DNA of 64,000 nucleotides. It comes from Natronococcus sp. AD-5. Lineage in GTDB: Archaea > Halobacteriota > Halobacteria > Halobacteriales > Natrialbaceae. The stretch is from positions 1,674,001 through 1,738,000 of the forward strand of contig NZ_CP132294.1 in the NCBI RefSeq assembly GCF_030734285.1, written 5' to 3'. How positions within the stretch are numbered: the first letter of the stretch is position 1; every line of letters starts with the position of its first letter. The notes under the pieces were generated by a model. That model ran no database searches, was not told the origin of the DNA, and saw only the letters and a program-made list of their open reading frames with translations. Positions 57,240-64,000 of this stretch are shown piece after piece. The translations under genes and the position numbers were made by a program.

Positions 57240-57722
57240 TCACTCGACGCCGAACGGACTCTCGCGCTCGGTCCAGTTCCATCCGGGGAGCCGTTCCTGG
57301 AACCCGGCGGCGAGCGCCGCCTCGAGGTCGTCGGCACCCGCGTTTTCGGCGGCGTCGCCGTGGACCTGGAGATCCGCGTAGTGGAAGGTCGCCTCGCCGA
57401 GCGTTCGCAGGGGCTGGGTGCCCGCGATCGTGGCGGCGAGTTCCCGGCCGAGAATTTCGTCGACGACGAATCCGGGATAGTCGTTCGCGACGTCGAGCTC
57501 GCGGAGGATCGCGACCATCGCGGCGACGTTGACCGCCAGATCGCCGTCGGCGAAGACCGCGTCGACCTCCTCGAGGTACGCCTCCTCGGTGACGGAATCG
57601 ACGTCGGTATCGAAGATCGTTCCGAGGTCGTCGCGCACGTCGTTGATGATCGGCACGACGGCGTCGGCCCGCTGTGCAACCCAGTCCCGCTCGTCGACGA
57701 CGCGCTCCGGTGTCAGACGCAT
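57240..57722 (-). CDS. conserved protein of unknown function
   Basis: A 160-residue soluble, acidic, helical protein starting MRLTPERVVDERDWVAQRAD. No Cys, no membrane segment and no motif I know. Composition is native. The start at 57722 is chosen because upstream in-frame residues are basic. Convergent with the lipoprotein gene; divergent from the aCPSF1 leader. Confidence 0.65.
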   Translation of the reverse strand: MRLTPERVVDERDWVAQRADAVVPIINDVRDDLGTIFDTDVDSVTEEAYLEEVDAVFADGDLAVNVAAMVAILRELDVANDYPGFVVDEILGRELAATIAGTQPLRTLGEATFHYADLQVHGDAAENAGADDLEAALAAGFQERLPGWNWTERESPFGVE

Positions 57723-58078
57723 ACGTGCGCTTTCGGGCCGAACTGCCCTGGGTTTTGCGAAGGCTTTTATACCACGCAAAGAATAGCCTCGGGTAAGCGG
57801 GTTCTCCCTGGAATCTTCCCGCACGGACCAGGATAACCGACCTGGGATGCGTCTTCGTCGCGTACGAAGCAGCACACAATGATCCGGGACACCAGACGGA
57901 ACGTGATTCACGTTACCCGATGGCACCGTCGTTCGACGTCGTCGGCAGTACCGCAGATGCAGCGGCCGACGGCCGTCGATCGGTCGACCGCCACTGACGG
58001 TCCCCGCGCTCCTGCTTCCACCTCGACGTCGCGGACGCTCCCTCGTCGGCGAGTTCACGCAATCGACAACTGGCGATT
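57723..58078 (+). promoter_or_regulatory. long leader of the aCPSF1 gene
   Basis: A TATA box (CTTTTATA, 57764-57771) in the plus direction predicts transcription from about 57795, some 280 bases before the aCPSF1 ATG. The leader holds GCGGG/CCCGC and two alternative pairings of CCTGG/CCAGG around 57812-57845, CTTCGT-CGCGT-ACGAAG at about 57854, and the hairpin AACGTG-ATT-CACGTT at 57900-57914. Two short open frames chain through it by ATGA overlaps: 57847-57882 (MRLRRVRSSTQ), then 57879-58082, which itself overlaps the aCPSF1 start. Their composition is basic, so coding is doubtful. Confidence 0.5.
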
Positions 58079-60013
58079 ATGAGCACTGTAGAGCAGCAAC
58101 TCGACGATCTGAAAGCAGAGATCACGAGCGAGTTACCGAGCGATATCTCGGTTTCCTCGGTGAAATACGAAGGCCCGGAACTGGTCGTGTACACGCGCGA
58201 TCCGAAGAAGTTCGCCCAGCAGGGCGACCTCATCCGGAAACTCGCGAGCAAACTCCGCAAGCGGATCACCGTCCGCCCGGACCCGAGCGTCCTCTCCCGA
58301 CCCGACGAGGCTCGCGAGAAGATCATGAACGTCATCCCGGAGGAGGCCGGCGTCACCGACCTCGACTTCCACGCCGACACCGGCGAGGTCGTCATCGAGG
58401 CCGCAAAGCCCGGCATGGTCATCGGCCGCCACGGGTCGACGCTCCGCGACATCACGAAGAACGTCGGCTGGACGCCCGAAGTCGTCCGGACGCCGCCGAT
58501 CGAGTCCTCCACCGTCTCGAACGTCCGGAGCTACCTCAAGCAGGAACGCGACGAGCGCCGGGACATCTTAGAGCGCGTCGGCCGGCAGATCCACCGCGAG
58601 GAGATGTCCGACGACGAGTACGTCCGCATCACGACGCTGGGCTGCTGTCGCGAGGTCGGACGCGCTTCCTTCATCATCTCGACGCCCGAGACGCGCATTC
58701 TCGTCGACTGTGGTGACAAACCCGGCGCCGAGGGCGAGGTTCCGTATCTCCACATTCCCGAGGCGCTCGGCGCGGGCGCCCAGACGATCGACGCGGTCGT
58801 CCTCACGCACGCTCACCTCGACCACTCCGCGCTGATTCCCCTCCTCTTCAAGTACGGCTACGACGGCCCGATCTACTGTACCGAACCGACGCGGGATCTG
58901 ATGGGCCTGCTCACGCTCGACTACCTCGACGTCGCGGCCAAGGAGGGACGAACCCCGCCCTACGAGAGCGAACAGGTCCGCGAGGCGATCAAACACTGCA
59001 TCCCCCTCGAGTACGGCGACGTCACCGACATCGCGCCGGACGTCAAGCTCACGTTCCACAACGCGGGCCACATTCTCGGCTCGGCCGTCTCGCACTTCCA
59101 CATCGGCGACGGCCTCTACAACGTCGCGTTCTCCGGCGACATCCACTACGAGGACACGCGGCTGTTCAACGGCGCGGTCAACGACTTCCCGCGCGTCGAG
59201 ACGCTCGTCCTCGAGTCGACCTACGGCGGTCGCAACGACTACCAGACCGACCAGGAGGACTCCGAGCGCAACCTGAAACAGGTCATCAAGGACACCTACG
59301 AGCGCGACGGCAAGGTCGTCATCCCGGCCTTCGCGGTCGGCCGCTCACAGGAGATCATGCTCGTCCTCGAGGAGGCGATGCGCAAGGGCGAGATCCCCTC
59401 GATGCCGGTCCACCTGGACGGGATGATCTGGGAGGCGACCGCGATCCACACGACCTACCCCGAGTACCTTCGCGACGACCTCCGGGACCGCATCTTCCAC
59501 GAGGACGAGAACCCCTTCCTCGCCGACGAGTTCAACCACATCGACGGCGGCGAGGAGGAGCGCCAGGACGTCGCCGACGGCGGCCCCTGCATCATCCTCT
59601 CGACGTCCGGTATGGTCACCGGCGGCCCGATCATGTCCTGGCTCAGCCACATCGGACCCGATCCGGACTCGACGCTCGTCTTCGTCGGCTACCAGGCGCA
59701 GGGGACTCTCGGTCGACGGATCCAGAACGGCTGGGACGAGATCCCGACCAGCGAAGTCGGCGCCATGGGCAACGGCGGCGGCCGCGGCACCCTCTCGCTG
59801 AACATGGACGTCGAGACCGTCGACGGCTTCTCCGGTCACGCCGACCGCGCCGGCCTCGAGAACTTCGTCAAGACGATGAACCCGCGCCCCGAGAAGGTCC
59901 TCTGCGTCCACGGCGACGAACGCTCCACCCAGGACCTCTCTTCCGCGCTCTACCACGACTACAACATGCGGACGTTCGCGCCGAAGAACCTCGAGACGTT
60001 CCGGTTCCTCTAG
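58079..60013 (+). CDS. aCPSF1/FttA beta-CASP ribonuclease, archaeal transcription termination factor
   Basis: A 644-residue protein of the archaeal CPSF73-like group. Residues 1-150 are the two KH-type RNA-binding domains special to archaea (GMVIGRHGSTLRDITK). A metallo-beta-lactamase domain follows with the zinc motif LTHAHLDHSALI, then the beta-CASP domain with later histidines (GHILGSAVSHFH, GFSGHADRAGLE). In archaea this enzyme cuts nascent RNA and ends transcription. The start at 58079 is marked by family similarity; the gene has an unusually long upstream transcript. Confidence 0.96.
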   Translation: MSTVEQQLDDLKAEITSELPSDISVSSVKYEGPELVVYTRDPKKFAQQGDLIRKLASKLRKRITVRPDPSVLSRPDEAREKIMNVIPEEAGVTDLDFHADTGEVVIEAAKPGMVIGRHGSTLRDITKNVGWTPEVVRTPPIESSTVSNVRSYLKQERDERRDILERVGRQIHREEMSDDEYVRITTLGCCREVGRASFIISTPETRILVDCGDKPGAEGEVPYLHIPEALGAGAQTIDAVVLTHAHLDHSALIPLLFKYGYDGPIYCTEPTRDLMGLLTLDYLDVAAKEGRTPPYESEQVREAIKHCIPLEYGDVTDIAPDVKLTFHNAGHILGSAVSHFHIGDGLYNVAFSGDIHYEDTRLFNGAVNDFPRVETLVLESTYGGRNDYQTDQEDSERNLKQVIKDTYERDGKVVIPAFAVGRSQEIMLVLEEAMRKGEIPSMPVHLDGMIWEATAIHTTYPEYLRDDLRDRIFHEDENPFLADEFNHIDGGEEERQDVADGGPCIILSTSGMVTGGPIMSWLSHIGPDPDSTLVFVGYQAQGTLGRRIQNGWDEIPTSEVGAMGNGGGRGTLSLNMDVETVDGFSGHADRAGLENFVKTMNPRPEKVLCVHGDERSTQDLSSALYHDYNMRTFAPKNLETFRFL

Positions 60014-60467
60014 AGTCGTTCGCGGCGTCCGCCGACGTCGGAATCGCCCGAACCGCTGCGTGAACTCTTTCTCGTACGTTTCCGTCGGTTTCCGCGTCGG
60101 ATTTCGACTCGCTCGAGAGCCCGTCGCCTGCGAAACGAACGTCGTCGGAACGGGGGCAGCCGGGTGGCTGTGGCAAGCACAGCCCTTGTAGATTCGGCGT
60201 CTCCGTTTGTGGTCGAATGGTCGGAGACGAGCACTCGAACGTCGGATACCGGTCGACCGAAATCCGAAGACGCGAGCCGCCGAACGCGACGCCGGCATCT
60301 GCCTCCGAAGTCCCGGCGCCCGTCCGATCCGCCGCGGCGAAGCGACCGGATGGCGTCCCTCGGTTCGCCCGGTCGAAGAACGTGACGCGGAGACGTCGAG
60401 ACCGTCGACCCGGTCGGACCGTCGATCAGTCGGGCGCCCCGAACCGTAACCGCGCGGTGATCGGGCG
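60014..60467. other. gene-free stretch with terminator-like hairpin
   Basis: Arg/Ser-rich frames only; none looks coding. A perfect hairpin GGCTGTG-GCAAG-CACAGCC lies at 60166-60184, followed by CTTGTAG, and may end the aCPSF1 transcript. The rest must hold the promoter of the EamA gene. Confidence 0.5.
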
Positions 60468-61445
60468 GTGATCGCGACCTGGCTCGTCTACGCGCTCCTC
60501 ACGGCGACGATCTACGCCGGCATCGCACTGCTCTCGAAGGTCGTCAGCGGCGCGTCGATCGACGATCCGGCCGCGTTGACTATCTACACCTGCGCGCCGT
60601 TCTACGCGGTCTACGTCGCCGCCGGGCCGCTACTCGAGTGGAGCGCGATCACCGGCGGCGAAGCGCCGCTCCCGACCGGGGCGGTCCTCGCCGCGATCGC
60701 GTTCGGCGTCGTTTCGACGGTCGGGTACGCCATCTACTACTGGGGAGTCGTCGTCGGCGACGTCTCCCGGTTCGTGCCGGTGCTGGCGATCGAGACGATC
60801 TTCGTGCTGGTACTGGGCGTGCTCCTGCTCGGCGAGTCGTTCCCGACCGGCGTCTACGCGGGAATCGCGCTCGTCGTCTCCGGAGCGCTGTTCATCTCGG
60901 TCGAGCGCGACGGCGGATCGGTCGGCTCCCGCGTCGGCCCCCCGTTAGTTGCGGTCGCGCTGCTGGCGGCGGCCGCCTTCGCCGTCCTCAACACGGGGAT
61001 GAAGGCGCTCACGACGGCCTTCGGGACCGTCGAGTTGCTCTTCTGGATCAGCCTCGGGGGGCTCCTCTCGCTGGGCGCTGCGGTTCCGTTCCGAACCGGC
61101 GGGCGGTTCCGACCGCGGTTGGACGCGGACGTGGCGACCGATCTCCCGGTGGGGTCGCCGGGCGAGACGAAACTGCCGCCCGGGACGGCCGTGTTGCTCG
61201 CCGCCGGCTTGCTGAACGCGCTCGCCCTGTTCACGTTCATCCGGGCCCTCGAGCACGGCCCGGTCTCGCTGGCGACCGCGATCACCAAAGTCGACGTCAT
61301 GCTCGTCTTCGTCGGCGCGCTCTCGCTGTCGAAACTGGCACCCGAACTGCTGAACGAGCAGTTCGACCGGTTCACGCTGCTCCAGAAGGGATTCGCGTCG
61401 TCGATCATCCTGGTCGGCTGCGTGCTCATTCAGCTCGGTTACTGA
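60468..61445 (+). CDS. EamA/DMT-family transporter
   Basis: A 325-residue membrane protein with ten hydrophobic helices as two EamA halves: the first half ends near GIALVVSGALFISVER and the second near SIILVGCVLIQLGY. A GTG start is used (MIATWLVYALLTATIYAGIA). Substrate cannot be inferred. It is flanked by a long gene-free leader region on one side and converges with the lipoprotein gene on the other. Confidence 0.85.
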   Translation: MIATWLVYALLTATIYAGIALLSKVVSGASIDDPAALTIYTCAPFYAVYVAAGPLLEWSAITGGEAPLPTGAVLAAIAFGVVSTVGYAIYYWGVVVGDVSRFVPVLAIETIFVLVLGVLLLGESFPTGVYAGIALVVSGALFISVERDGGSVGSRVGPPLVAVALLAAAAFAVLNTGMKALTTAFGTVELLFWISLGGLLSLGAAVPFRTGGRFRPRLDADVATDLPVGSPGETKLPPGTAVLLAAGLLNALALFTFIRALEHGPVSLATAITKVDVMLVFVGALSLSKLAPELLNEQFDRFTLLQKGFASSIILVGCVLIQLGY

Positions 61446-61514
61446 ACCGGCGGTTCGTAGCACGCGAGCGACGCGACCCGAGCTTCGATACCGTAGAAAG
61501 CCCTCCGTTCGTTC

Positions 61515-62777
61515 TCAGTTTCCGTCAATCGTTCCGTCGATCAGATCGGAGGGCGTAATCACGTCGAGGCCCCGGTTCTCGATGTGATCGAGCAGGTGCT
61601 TGAAGTCGTCGAGCGACATGCTGCTTTCGCCCGCGTCCTCGCCCTCGACGATCGGCGGGATCCGGATCACCGTGAGCTTCCGGTACTGATCGCAGAGGTT
61701 GATGTGGCGGCGAACGCCGCTTTGGAGGGCGGGACCCCAGATCACCGGCGTCGTGTGAATTCCAGTCGGTGGTGCGCCGGTCGGACAGGAGCCGAACAGG
61801 AATCCCGACTCGTGATGCTCCCGGATGATCGAGAGCGTGGTCGGCGTCATCTGTCGCCACTCGGGGGCGAAGAAGTGCCGCGAGCCGTCCGAGAACCCCT
61901 GGTCGGCGAGAGAGTCCCGGATACTTTCGACGACCGTCCGCTGTCGGTCCTCCGGCTGTTCGGCGAGGTCGGCGTCAGCCCGCGGGTACGAGCAAACGTC
62001 CCACCCTCGGTCCTGAAGCTGCCGTAACTCGTCGAAATCCATCCGCCCCCCACCGCCGACGCGCCTGGGATCGACCGGGACCGCGCCGGGCCATCCCCGT
62101 TCGTCTAACAGCTTCGCCGCGACGTCGAAGTGCGACCGGTGGCCGTCGTAAAACGCGAGGATCGCCTTTCCGTTGTCGACGGCCTCGGTTCGGCGGAGGT
62201 CGTCGACCAGCAGTCGAGTCGGTCCGTCCTCGGGTCCGGCAGCGACGACGTTCACCCGGGTGACGTTCGAGAGGTCCGGCTCGCCCTCCGGCTTTTGTTC
62301 GTAGCCGCAGTCGAGACGGAACCAGCCGTCGTGGTCGTTCGGCACCGATCGGACGGTGGTGAGCCGTTCGTCCCGACTCGGGGCGAGGAATTCGACGACG
62401 ATCCGACTCGCGGATTCCGGCTTGACCGCCAGCGAGACGTTCCACGCCTCGAGATCGAGGCCGTCGGAGAAGGATAACCCCGCCCCGGCCGTTCCCTCGT
62501 CGCTCTCGATGACCGCCGCCTGCGAGCCGGCCCGCACCTCGTCCGGCGCGGGTTCGATCCGCCCGGTGTGTTCCCTCCACTGTTCGAGGTCCTCGAAATC
62601 GGAAATGACTTCGCCGGCCTCGATAGCGGGCCACGTTCGGTGGTTTCCGCCCCCGTCCGACTCCTTCGCTTTGCTCTCGGAAAATTCGTCGGGAAGCGTC
62701 TCGAGACAACCGGCGACAGTAGTAGAGGCTACGCCGAGGGTAGCCAGCGCGCATCGTCTGGAGATCTCTCGGTCCAT
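61515..62777 (-). CDS. polysaccharide deacetylase-like Tat lipoprotein, probably inactive
   Basis: A 420-residue lipoprotein: the signal SRRCALATLGVASTTVAGC ends in a lipobox with Cys24. Residues 60-195 form a beta-rich, carbohydrate-binding-like domain. The rest is the NodB/polysaccharide deacetylase barrel, but the first motif TFDDG is AFYDG and the HxxxH zinc motif is replaced by GWDVCSYPRAD. Deacetylation is therefore unlikely; it may bind glycans. The ending is DVITPSDLIDGTIDGN. Confidence 0.8.
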   Translation of the reverse strand: MDREISRRCALATLGVASTTVAGCLETLPDEFSESKAKESDGGGNHRTWPAIEAGEVISDFEDLEQWREHTGRIEPAPDEVRAGSQAAVIESDEGTAGAGLSFSDGLDLEAWNVSLAVKPESASRIVVEFLAPSRDERLTTVRSVPNDHDGWFRLDCGYEQKPEGEPDLSNVTRVNVVAAGPEDGPTRLLVDDLRRTEAVDNGKAILAFYDGHRSHFDVAAKLLDERGWPGAVPVDPRRVGGGGRMDFDELRQLQDRGWDVCSYPRADADLAEQPEDRQRTVVESIRDSLADQGFSDGSRHFFAPEWRQMTPTTLSIIREHHESGFLFGSCPTGAPPTGIHTTPVIWGPALQSGVRRHINLCDQYRKLTVIRIPPIVEGEDAGESSMSLDDFKHLLDHIENRGLDVITPSDLIDGTIDGN

Positions 62778-63101
62778 ACTATTCGACTGTCCAGACTCGA
62801 GTCATTTATTGATGAACCCCTTAAGCGAGATTAGACGCGCTGAGTCGCCGACGATTCGGTTCGGCTCGCCGCAAGAGTACGTTATCGATCCCGTAACCGC
62901 GTCCCCGAGGTCGGGGCCCGAATCGGTGCAGCGGTACTCGATCGGTCCCGCTCCGCGACTCGTCGTCCGTTCTCGATTCGGTACGCGTTTATCGGGCGGG
63001 AAACGGTGAGCGATCCGTCGGATCGACGAGATTTCGGAGGCGACCGAAACCGCGCGCCGCGGCGGAGCGATGGCCGCCGGAGCGACGTCGCGGCGCGCCG
63101 G
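62778..63101. other. gene-free stretch
   Basis: Promoter side of the lipoprotein gene, with the AT-rich CAATAAATGA on the minus strand at about 62798-62808. The remaining bases carry no native-type coding frame, tRNA or repeat that I can see. Confidence 0.5.
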
Positions 63102-63905
63102 TCAGGACAGTTGCTTCGAGACCCACTCCAAGTTCGTCGCGAGCGTCGCGAGCGCGATCGCCAGCAGCGAGATGAGGATCAGGAACGTCGAGACGACGCT
63201 CACCATCGGATCCAGCGACTGTCGCAGTTCGCTCCAGGCCAGCACCGGGATCGTCCGGGTGCCGTGACTCGAGAGGAACAGCGCCATCACGAACTCCTGG
63301 AGGCTGACGATGAACGCGAGCAGCGCGCCGACGAAGATCCCGTGTTTCACGTTCGGCAGGACGACGTGGGCGAACGACGAGATCGGTCCGGCGCCCAAGT
63401 CGCGGGCGGCGTCGAACTGCTGCCAGTCGAACCGGCTGAACACCGACCGCATGACGAAGTAGACGAGCGGGGTCGCCCACAGCGTGTGCGCGAGGATGAC
63501 GCTCGTGTAGGTCGCGCGGAGGCCGATCTCGTTGAAGTAAACCAGCAGCGTGATCCCGAGGATGACCGGCGGGATCAGCAGCGGCAGGAGCACGAGCGGC
63601 GCGAGCGCGCTGCCGAGGCGGCCGTCGTCGAGTTCCTGGCCGAACGCGGCCGTGACGCCGAGGGTCGTCGCGAGCGCCGTCGTGCCGAGGCCGACGAGGA
63701 TGCTGTTGTCGAACGCCTGCAGCCAGAGGCCGCTCGCGAAGAACTCGCGGTACCAGACCAACGAGTAGCTCTCGGGCGGGAACGCGAGCTGGCCGGACGC
63801 CGAGAACGACGTCACGACGACGACGACCAGCGGCAGGAGCATGAACGCCAGGATCGACAGGTACCCCGCCCGGAACGCGACGTTCTCTGCGGTTTCTCTA
63901 CGCAT
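63102..63905 (-). CDS. ABC transporter permease (PotC-like)
   Basis: A 267-residue permease of the spermidine/putrescine or iron(III)-type (BPD_transp_1) family. Six helices are seen, along with the EAA-like loop QFDAARDLGAGPISSFAHVV then LPNVKHGIF. The ATG at 63905 (MRRETAENV) is chosen; a GTG four codons upstream is also possible. It overlaps the upstream permease by eight bases, so the two form one operon. Confidence 0.88.
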   Translation of the reverse strand: MRRETAENVAFRAGYLSILAFMLLPLVVVVVTSFSASGQLAFPPESYSLVWYREFFASGLWLQAFDNSILVGLGTTALATTLGVTAAFGQELDDGRLGSALAPLVLLPLLIPPVILGITLLVYFNEIGLRATYTSVILAHTLWATPLVYFVMRSVFSRFDWQQFDAARDLGAGPISSFAHVVLPNVKHGIFVGALLAFIVSLQEFVMALFLSSHGTRTIPVLAWSELRQSLDPMVSVVSTFLILISLLAIALATLATNLEWVSKQLS

Positions 63906-64000
63906 ACTCGAACTCACCTCCGAAGCGGTCGAGCGTGGTGAAGAGGAGAACCACGCTGGCGAGCATCGCCAGGATCATCACGACCGACAGCGCGGTCGCG
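63898..64000 (-). CDS. ABC transporter permease, C-terminal end only
   Basis: The last 33 codons of a minus-strand gene that continues past the window. The visible peptide ends LTTLDRFGGEFEYA-like (LLFTTLDRFGGEFEYA) after a hydrophobic helix. Position and the overlap with the PotC-like gene indicate the partner permease (PotB-like). Confidence 0.65.
   Translation of the reverse strand, partial: ATALSVVMILAMLASVVLLFTTLDRFGGEFEYA

Noticed and set aside
57879-58082. A 67-codon frame ending in an ATGA overlap with aCPSF1
   Set aside because: Its product is basic and Arg/Ser/Thr-rich; kept as a leader observation but not as a gene.

Overview
The window is chromosomal DNA of an extremely halophilic archaeon (class Halobacteria). 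Proteins are strongly acidic, GC is high outside the rRNA genes, starts are often leaderless, there are Tat signal sequences, an HTH_10 (Bat-type) regulator, an archaeal mevalonate gene (HMG-CoA synthase), the termination nuclease aCPSF1/FttA and a haloarchaeal gas-vesicle cluster. The rRNA operon is 16S - tRNA-Ala - 23S - 5S. A member of the Natrialbaceae is plausible, but I cannot fix the genus by eye.

Layout. 0-9.6 kb: end of a TatD-type hydrolase, a DUF2150 protein, HMG-CoA synthase carrying a palindrome-rich in-frame insertion, an HTH_10 regulator, small proteins, a TauE/SafE-like protein plus copper P-type ATPase pair, and an AI-2E family transporter. 9.7-18.4 kb: glycine decarboxylase subunits gcvPA-gcvPB, a decayed GNAT acetyltransferase, an NAD kinase/inositol-phosphatase fusion, a cobalamin adenosyltransferase and adenine deaminase. 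18.4-19.7 kb: tRNA-Val(CAC) followed by inverted and direct copies of its own 3' end, a GYD-domain protein and a receiver protein lacking the phosphoacceptor Asp. 20.1-25.2 kb: rRNA operon on the minus strand, with long processing stems around 16S and 23S; about 1.3 kb of gene-free DNA follows. 26.5-29.9 kb: a DsbA-like exported protein with a very acidic tail, a desuccinylase/aspartoacylase-like exported protein and small zinc proteins.

29.9-37.5 kb: a formate-dehydrogenase-like respiratory operon on the minus strand (molybdopterin subunit, four-cluster Fe-S subunit, membrane protein, cytochrome b) with a divergent TorD-like chaperone and palindromes between them. 37.7-41.6 kb: a double KaiC-domain ATPase followed by a histidine kinase, then a zinc alcohol dehydrogenase. 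41.6-42.5 kb: gene-free DNA rich in hairpins.

42.8-49.5 kb: gas vesicle cluster. gvpA-N-O run on the plus strand and gvpF-G-H-(I)-J-K-L-M on the minus strand, with no gvpC, gvpD or gvpE. Next to it lie a CHY zinc-finger protein and a membrane-tethered double winged-helix protein with a long extracytoplasmic Glu/Thr stalk. 51.8-56.5 kb: MutS and the NucS mismatch endonuclease, three genes apart. 56.6-64 kb: a Tat lipoprotein, aCPSF1 behind an unusually long leader, an EamA transporter, a degenerate polysaccharide-deacetylase lipoprotein and ABC transporter permeases running off the end.

The most unusual items are the membrane-tethered regulator with 11-residue repeats beside a gas-vesicle cluster lacking its known regulators, the HMG-CoA synthase insertion, the oversized protein in the gvpI position, the tRNA-Val repeat cluster and the aCPSF1 leader.
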